Positions 27,295-34,011 of a DNA stretch of 34,011 nucleotides are shown here, piece after piece. The notes beneath the pieces are model-generated. The model was not told where the DNA came from and ran no database searches. It saw only the letters and a program-made list of their open reading frames with translations. Origin of the DNA: an uncultured Bacteroidota bacterium (GTDB lineage Bacteria; Bacteroidota; Rhodothermia; Rhodothermales; Salinibacteraceae); the NCBI GenBank assembly GCA_937127285.1, contig CAKZLV010000039.1:1-34011 (forward strand). The letters are read 5' to 3'. A program made the translations under genes and the position numbers. Each line of letters begins with the position of its first letter. Within the stretch, counting starts at the first letter, position 1.

Positions 27295-28071
27295 CTACAC
27301 GCTCAGCTTCTCCTTCATGTCGTCGACCGTCTCGTTGTAGAGGTCCTGGTCGACGATGATGCGACCGGTGTGTTCGCACGCGATGATGCGCTTGCGCTGG
27401 CGAATTTCCACCTGTCGCTGCGGCGGCACGGCGAACCCGGCGGCGGCCCCGCGCTTCAGCGGAACGACGGCGCGTCCGTCGCGCAGACGATCGCGCAGCT
27501 TCGAGTAGGCCTTCAGGTACCGGTCGTCGACCTCGTCCTCGGCCTCGGCCCGAATCTCCTCCAGGGTCGTCTCCTCGTCCTCGGTGTCCTCCAGAACCTC
27601 GTCCAACTTTGCCTTCTTCTCTCCGAGCACCGCCTCGAGTTCCGACAAGCGCTCCCTGGTGTCCTCGATCGAGGATTCGTTGGACTGGATCGTCTTTTCG
27701 GCCTCCTCGATCGTCTCGCGGGCGTTCGAGATCCGCTCTTTCTGCCCCTCGATCTCTTTGGTGAGGGCGTCGTACTCGCGGTTGTTGCGGACCTGAAGCT
27801 GCTGGTCCTCATACTTGTCGATGAGTCCCTCCGCCTCTTTGATGTCAAGTTCCGCCTGTCGCTTCGCCACCTCTTTCTCCTTGACCTCTTCCTCGTAGTT
27901 CTCAAGACGGGTTTCAAGGCCGGCTTTCTCGTCCTCCAGATCCTGAATCTCCTCCGGGAGGTCGCCGCGGAGCTTGCGGATCTGGTCGATCCGGTTGTCG
28001 ATGTGCTGGAGGCGGACCAGAGCGCGGAGCTGGTCTTCGATCGTCGATTTCTTCTTTTCGGCCGTCGCCAT
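27295..28071 (-). CDS. Coiled-coil protein of the C4-type zinc-ribbon (CT398-like) family, zinc site degenerate
   Basis: Long coiled coil; C-terminal VPPQRQVEIRQRKRIIACEHTGRIIVDQ typical of the family; adjacent to Nif3. Confidence 0.85.
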   Translation of the reverse strand: MATAEKKKSTIEDQLRALVRLQHIDNRIDQIRKLRGDLPEEIQDLEDEKAGLETRLENYEEEVKEKEVAKRQAELDIKEAEGLIDKYEDQQLQVRNNREYDALTKEIEGQKERISNARETIEEAEKTIQSNESSIEDTRERLSELEAVLGEKKAKLDEVLEDTEDEETTLEEIRAEAEDEVDDRYLKAYSKLRDRLRDGRAVVPLKRGAAAGFAVPPQRQVEIRQRKRIIACEHTGRIIVDQDLYNETVDDMKEKLSV

Positions 28072-28216
28072 GGATGGAAGTCGGGGTGGTCAGTCGGGTG
28101 GGATATACGCCAATCAATGAATACCCACAGTGCGGGTGGAGGTTCGACCGCGACCCGCCCGGCATCGGAACGCCCTGTAAATTTTGCGTCTTGCCGACCG
28201 GCGAGCCCGGGCCGGT

Positions 28217-28254
28217 AAGGGCGCCCCGTGTCGAGGCCGCCCCGTGTCGAGGCC
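28217..28254. repeat. 2x16-bp direct repeat gccccgtgtcgaggcc
   Basis: Direct reading of intergenic sequence between the zinc-ribbon protein and Nif3 genes. Confidence 0.75.
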
Positions 28255-28278
28255 GCAGGACCGTGCCGGAGGCGGGAG

Positions 28279-29403
28279 TCAGCGGGGGGAGAAGTGCTTC
28301 ATCGGGCTGGTGCGATGGGAGGTCGGGTGGACGTCCACACCGGAGAAGCGCTCCTGGAGGAAGGAGGCAAGAAGGTCTTCGGTGAGGGCTTCCGTCTCGT
28401 AGTGGCCGGGATCCACAACCGCCATCTGCGGGATGCCGTCCGTCGCCAGCACGTCGAAGAACTCGTGGTAGGTTACGTCGGCCGTGACGTAGGCGTCGGC
28501 GCCCTGCGAGCGAGCGGTGCCGATGAGGTCGCTCCCGGCGCCGCCGCATACCGCAACCCGCTCGACGGCTGCATCCGCGTCGCCGGCGTAGCGGAGACTG
28601 CCGGCCTCCAGCCGGTCGGCCACGCGGGTCAGAAAGTCGGACAGCGGCTCCGGCGCCTCCAGCGTTCCGATCGTTCCGAGGCCCGCCCGCGTGTGCTCCT
28701 GCTCGACCGGGTAGAGATCGTACGCCACTTCTTCGTAGGGGTGGGCGTCGTCGAGGGCGCTGAGGACCGCGCTCAGATCCCAACGCGCAACCTCCACTTC
28801 GAGCGTGCGCTCATCGACCGATTCCAGGTCGCCGCCTGCCGTCCCCACGTGCGGGGAGGCCGCCTCGCCGGGACGAAAGAAACCGGTTCCGTCGGTGGAG
28901 AACGCGCAGGCCTCGTACGCGCCGATGCGGCCGGCCCCCGCGTCGGCCAGGGCGGCCCGGACGGTGTCGAAGGCCTCCTCCGGAACGAACGTGACGAGCT
29001 TGAGAAGAGACTGGTCCATCGGGTTCAGAAACTGAACCGCCTGCAGGCCGAGCCGCTCCGCCAGGGCGAACGAGACCCCGCCCGGGGCGGCGTCGAGGTT
29101 GGTGTGCGCGCTGTAGAGCGCCACGCCCGCTTCGGCGAAGGAGAGGGCAAGAGACGATACGTAGTCGTCGCCTGTCAGGGCAGACGGGGGGCGGAAGAGG
29201 AGGGGGTGATGCGTCACGACGAGCTGAGCATCCGCGGCGACGGCTTCCTGCAGCACCGCCGGCGTTGCGTCCAGTGCCGTCACCACCGTCGACACCTCCC
29301 GGTCGGCGCGGCCGACCTGCAGACCGACGTTGTCGTAGTCCTGAGCCGATCCGGTTGGGGCCCAGGCTTCAAGATGGCGAGCGATGTCGGCAACAGTAGG
29401 CAT
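28279..29403 (-). CDS. Nif3-like dinuclear metal center protein with a YqfO/CutA-like insertion
   Basis: DYDNVGLQVG, VTHHPLLFRP, SAHTNLDAAPGGV, DPGHYETE metal-ligand motifs; long middle segment KLVTFVPEEAFDTVRAAL...HPYEEVAYDLYP. Confidence 0.92.
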   Translation of the reverse strand: MPTVADIARHLEAWAPTGSAQDYDNVGLQVGRADREVSTVVTALDATPAVLQEAVAADAQLVVTHHPLLFRPPSALTGDDYVSSLALSFAEAGVALYSAHTNLDAAPGGVSFALAERLGLQAVQFLNPMDQSLLKLVTFVPEEAFDTVRAALADAGAGRIGAYEACAFSTDGTGFFRPGEAASPHVGTAGGDLESVDERTLEVEVARWDLSAVLSALDDAHPYEEVAYDLYPVEQEHTRAGLGTIGTLEAPEPLSDFLTRVADRLEAGSLRYAGDADAAVERVAVCGGAGSDLIGTARSQGADAYVTADVTYHEFFDVLATDGIPQMAVVDPGHYETEALTEDLLASFLQERFSGVDVHPTSHRTSPMKHFSPR

Positions 29404-29480
29404 AAGGCGAGAAACGTCAAGGCAGAAGAGCAAGCGCAGAAGAGCGAACGCAGAGGAGAGACCCGACGGCACCGTGTTTC

Positions 29481-30602
29481 TCAACCCGTCGCCCCCATCT
29501 GCGTTTCGAGCTCGGTCCGCAGATCCGACACCCCGAAGGACGTGCCGACGGCGAGGCCGGCCTGGATCAGGTCGTCGTCGGTCGGCACGGTGCGCGTCCG
29601 GTCGGCCACCTTCTCGAGCGGGAAGGGCACGAACTCCTGGCCCTGCAGCGCCACCATGACGCCGAAGCGCTCCTCCGCTACCAGACGCGCGGCGTGAGCG
29701 CCGAAGGAGGTGGACAGGTTGCGGTCGTACGGTGTGGGCGTTCCCCCGCGCTGCATGTGCCCGAGCACGGTCGTGCGCACCTCGCTGGCGACCCGACCGG
29801 AGAGCTGCTGCGCCAGCACCTGGCCGATCCCGCCGAGGCGAACGGGGTCGGGGCTGTCGGCGACGATCTTCTTCACCGCCCGCTCCCCGCCGTCCGGCTG
29901 GGCTCCCTCGGCAATGCAGATGATCGTAAAGCGCTGCCCCACCTGCTCGCGACGCGCGCAGACGTCCACCACGTCGTCGATCTCATACGGGAATTCGGGA
30001 ATGAGAACCACGTCGCTCCCGCTGGCCACGCCGGCGTGCAGGGCAATCCACCCGGCGTAGCGACCCATCGTCTCCACGATCATGACCCGGTGATGGCTCT
30101 GGGCGGTGGTGTGGATCCGGTCGATGGCCTCCGTGGCAATCGTCACGGCCGTGTCGAACCCGAACGTTCGGTCGGTGCCGACGATGTCGTTGTCGATCGT
30201 CTTCGGAACGCCGACGATGTTGAGGCCGAGCTCGCTGAGGCGGTGGGCGATGGACATGGTGCCGTCGCCGCCGATGGCGACGATGGCGTCGAGGCCGAGC
30301 TCGCGGTAGGTGTGAAGGCACTCCGCCGAGACGTCCGCCCCGCCCCGACGGTGGTAGTCGAACGGGTTGGCCTTGTTGGAGGCGCCGAGGATGGTGCCGC
30401 CCCGAGTCAGGATGCCGCTCACGTCGCGGTATTCGAGCGGCTCTCCGTCCTGCTCGATGAGGCCCTGAAAGCCGTCGCGAAAGCCGTAGACCTCGGCGTT
30501 GTTCAGGAGGATGAGGCTTTTGGTAACGGCGCGGATCACGGCGTTCAGCCCGGGGCAGTCGCCCCCGCCGGTCAGAATACCTACACGGAACGGTTGACTC
30601 AT
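29481..30602 (-). CDS. pfkA: 6-phosphofructokinase
   Basis: GILTGGGDCPGLNAVIRA, GGDGTMSIA, GVPKTIDNDIVGTDRTFGFDTA, MGRYAGWIAL. Confidence 0.93.
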   Translation of the reverse strand: MSQPFRVGILTGGGDCPGLNAVIRAVTKSLILLNNAEVYGFRDGFQGLIEQDGEPLEYRDVSGILTRGGTILGASNKANPFDYHRRGGADVSAECLHTYRELGLDAIVAIGGDGTMSIAHRLSELGLNIVGVPKTIDNDIVGTDRTFGFDTAVTIATEAIDRIHTTAQSHHRVMIVETMGRYAGWIALHAGVASGSDVVLIPEFPYEIDDVVDVCARREQVGQRFTIICIAEGAQPDGGERAVKKIVADSPDPVRLGGIGQVLAQQLSGRVASEVRTTVLGHMQRGGTPTPYDRNLSTSFGAHAARLVAEERFGVMVALQGQEFVPFPLEKVADRTRTVPTDDDLIQAGLAVGTSFGVSDLRTELETQMGATG

Positions 30603-30722
30603 GGGAAGACGGTCGGCTTCGAGAGGAAAAAGGGACGCGACGGGTTGCCTGCGGGGGGCGAACTGCTCGCAAGATCGAAACGGAGGAGATGGCGGTCAAG
30701 CGCTGCGGCACGGTGCGGGCGA

Positions 30723-30812
30723 GGGGCACGCCCGCAGGGGGCACGTCCGCAGGGGGCACATCCGCAGGGGGCACATCCGCAGGGGGCACATCCGCAGGGG
30801 GCACATCCGCAG
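30723..30812. repeat. 6x15-bp tandem repeat ggggcacatccgcag (last four units identical)
   Basis: Direct reading of contiguous units 30723, 30738, 30753, 30768, 30783 and 30798. Confidence 0.95.
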
Positions 30813-30865
30813 GGAGCGCAGGCGTCTGGCCGGCGGAGGGCAAAGGGCCGGCGGAAGCATCCGGG

Positions 30866-31654
30866 TCACGACGCCGAGAGGCCTGGAGGCTGTGCTGCGG
30901 CGTCGAGGAACCAGGACAGCTGCGATCGGGGCTGGATCTGGGCGGCGGGGAGGGACGGATCGGGGTCCGCGAGCACGCGGTGCAGCGCCTCCTGCTTGCG
31001 GCTGCCGGAGGCTAGGACGAGCGCCTGACGGGCCCCGTTGAGAACGGGGAGCGTGCATGTGACGCGCGTTCGCGGCGAGGCCTCAGGAGGCGCCTGCGAC
31101 GCCTTCGCCCAGGCCTCGGGTGCCGACGGGTCGGAGGGTGCGTCGGTGCGATCGAGGGGCGGGAAAAGGCTGGCCGTGTGGCCGTCGCTGCCGACGCCCA
31201 GCAGCGCGGCGTCGAACGTGCTCGCGGGGGAGTCGAAGGCGCGTTGCAGCGTGGCGGCGTAGGCGCGGGCGGCTGCCTCGGCCGTCGGCTCCGTCTCCGT
31301 CGGGATCGGATGCACATTGCCCTCCGGAATGTCGACGTGATCGAGGAGCGTCTCTCGGGCGAGGCGGACGTTGCTGTTGGGGTCGTCGTGCGGGACGAAC
31401 CGCTCGTCACCCCAGAAGACGTGTACCTGTTTCCAGGGGAGGTCGCCGCTGTACACCCCCGTCAGGAGTTCGTACAGGCGGCGCGGCGTGCTTCCACCGG
31501 CGAGCGCAAGCGTGTAGCGGTCCGCTTCGGAGAGGACGCGGTCCATGTGCGATACGATGTGCTGCGCCGCGGCCCGGCTGAGGGCCTCGATATCGGGGAA
31601 AACGTGAACGGAATTCCGGGGCGACTCACGGGGCGACTCAGGAGGGGAAGTCAT
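30866..31654 (-). CDS. pgl: 6-phosphogluconolactonase
   Basis: LALAGGSTPRRLYELL, VFWGDERFVPHDDPNSN, GVGSDGHTASLFP. Confidence 0.93.
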   Translation of the reverse strand: MTSPPESPRESPRNSVHVFPDIEALSRAAAQHIVSHMDRVLSEADRYTLALAGGSTPRRLYELLTGVYSGDLPWKQVHVFWGDERFVPHDDPNSNVRLARETLLDHVDIPEGNVHPIPTETEPTAEAAARAYAATLQRAFDSPASTFDAALLGVGSDGHTASLFPPLDRTDAPSDPSAPEAWAKASQAPPEASPRTRVTCTLPVLNGARQALVLASGSRKQEALHRVLADPDPSLPAAQIQPRSQLSWFLDAAAQPPGLSAS

Positions 31655-31859
31655 GGGGGCGAAGGTTCAGGACGCGACACGGACACGGGCCTCCGGAGGA
31701 GAACGCTCGCGGAGAGGGCGGTGGAGGGGGCGCCCATGCCGCAGGCAATGAGTGAGAGGCAGGCCGACGACAGCCGAGGGAAGCCCTCAGGGTACCGGAA
31801 GAGACATCCGGCTGAAGGAGGGGCTGAGCGCCGGGGACGAGATCTGGTTGCTGTGGGAC

Positions 31860-31915
31860 ACGGTCCGTACAACACGGTCTGTACAACACGGTCTGTATGA
31901 CACGATCCGCATGCG
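31860..31915. repeat. 4x14-bp tandem repeat acggtctgtacaac
   Basis: Units acggtccgtacaac / acggtctgtacaac / acggtctgtatgac / acgatccgcatgcg, in the pgl-zwf intergenic gap. Confidence 0.85.
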
Positions 31916-32069
31916 CAAAGGAAACGAATGGACGCGAGATGCGCAACGGGTTCGTGCTGTGCGGCCCGGCACCGCGCCCGCCCGTTCGCCAGCCCCTCGA
32001 TCGGGCTTCCCCGACCGGGGGCCGGTCCGGGTCCCAGCCAGGAGTACCGACGCGCACGTCGGGGTCCGG

Positions 32070-33602
<1,533 letters not shown>

Positions 33603-33898
33603 GGGAGAGCGGTGTGCAGAGGCGAAAGGGCGTCGGACGGAAGGGCGGAGAGCCCCGTTCAGGAAGAGCGCAGAAGAGCGATTGGGGACGGGCACCCCGG
33701 TGCGAAGAGGTTGAACGCGGAGCAGGGAGGACGGACCGCACGGCAGAAGACCGTCCCCGCGCTCCGCCCCGCCCCGTGTCCGGGCATCCGTCGGCCGTCC
33801 CTCCGTCGGCCGAAGCAGATCGGCCGCGCCGGTCGCTGCGATCTGCAACCGGGGAGAGAAGGAACGGCCGGCGGGGGGGCGAGATTGTGCGGCTCCCG

Positions 33899-34011
33899 TT
33901 ATTCTTGCGCGGCGTCCGTTGCGCTTTCCTTCACCGCATGCCCACCGAACTGGTTGCGCAGGGCCGCCAGCAGCTTGTGGGCGTAGGTGTCCTCCTGCCG
34001 CGACTGCAGGC
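33899..34011 (-). CDS. gnd: 6-phosphogluconate dehydrogenase, C-terminal fragment (truncated at window end)
   Basis: Minus-strand reading LQSRQEDTYAHKLLAALRNQFGGHAVKESATDAAQE* matches the Gnd C-terminus; absent from the ORF track because the start is outside the window. Confidence 0.85.
   Translation of the reverse strand, partial: LQSRQEDTYAHKLLAALRNQFGGHAVKESATDAAQE

Noticed and set aside
26742-27379. ORFs 26742..27107, 26941..27195, 27001..27237, 27104..27379
   Set aside because: They overlap the RNase P RNA, whose conserved sequence blocks explain the region.
30723-30812. CRISPR-like array
   Set aside because: Units are contiguous 15-mers with no spacers, so it is a minisatellite.
30601-31041. 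Repeat-bearing plus-strand ORF with (RRGHI)n / (GTSAG)n
   Set aside because: The 15-bp repeat keeps several frames open; not joined to a domain and antisense to pgl. Treated as a DNA repeat.

Overview
High-GC bacterial chromosomal window. Gene content resembles a Rhodothermota/Salinibacter-like genome, but that is inference from gene content only. About 20 protein genes are supportable, mostly housekeeping: crtI 3' end, an OM beta-barrel, a SleB-type hydrolase, pdxB, era, pdxJ, a DUF3822-like protein, rsmD, coaD, an aminotransferase, an M50 protease, a lipoprotein / beta-propeller with FlgD-like C-terminus / PorV-like cluster, a CPBP protease, a TolB-like lipoprotein, an S9 peptidase, a PagL-like lipid A deacylase, two alpha/beta hydrolases, a coiled-coil 'zinc ribbon' protein, Nif3, and a pfkA-pgl-zwf-gnd carbon metabolism run. 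A full RNase P RNA (rnpB, minus strand, ~26745-27187) lies where the ORF track shows only spurious ORFs. I found no tRNA, rRNA, CRISPR array, mobile element or obvious defence system. Most notable: (1) an in-frame TGA between the signal peptide and the mature domain of a secreted hydrolase with a C-terminal multi-TM region; (2) a 'zinc ribbon' protein that has lost three of its four expected cysteines; (3) many independent 12-18 bp tandem repeats at gene junctions and in low-complexity protein tails; (4) a lipoprotein/propeller/PorV-like surface cluster; (5) a low-complexity insertion inside an S9 peptidase catalytic domain. I did not see a clear-cut new biological system. Many long antisense ORFs (up to 1333 aa) are rejected as GC-bias shadows.
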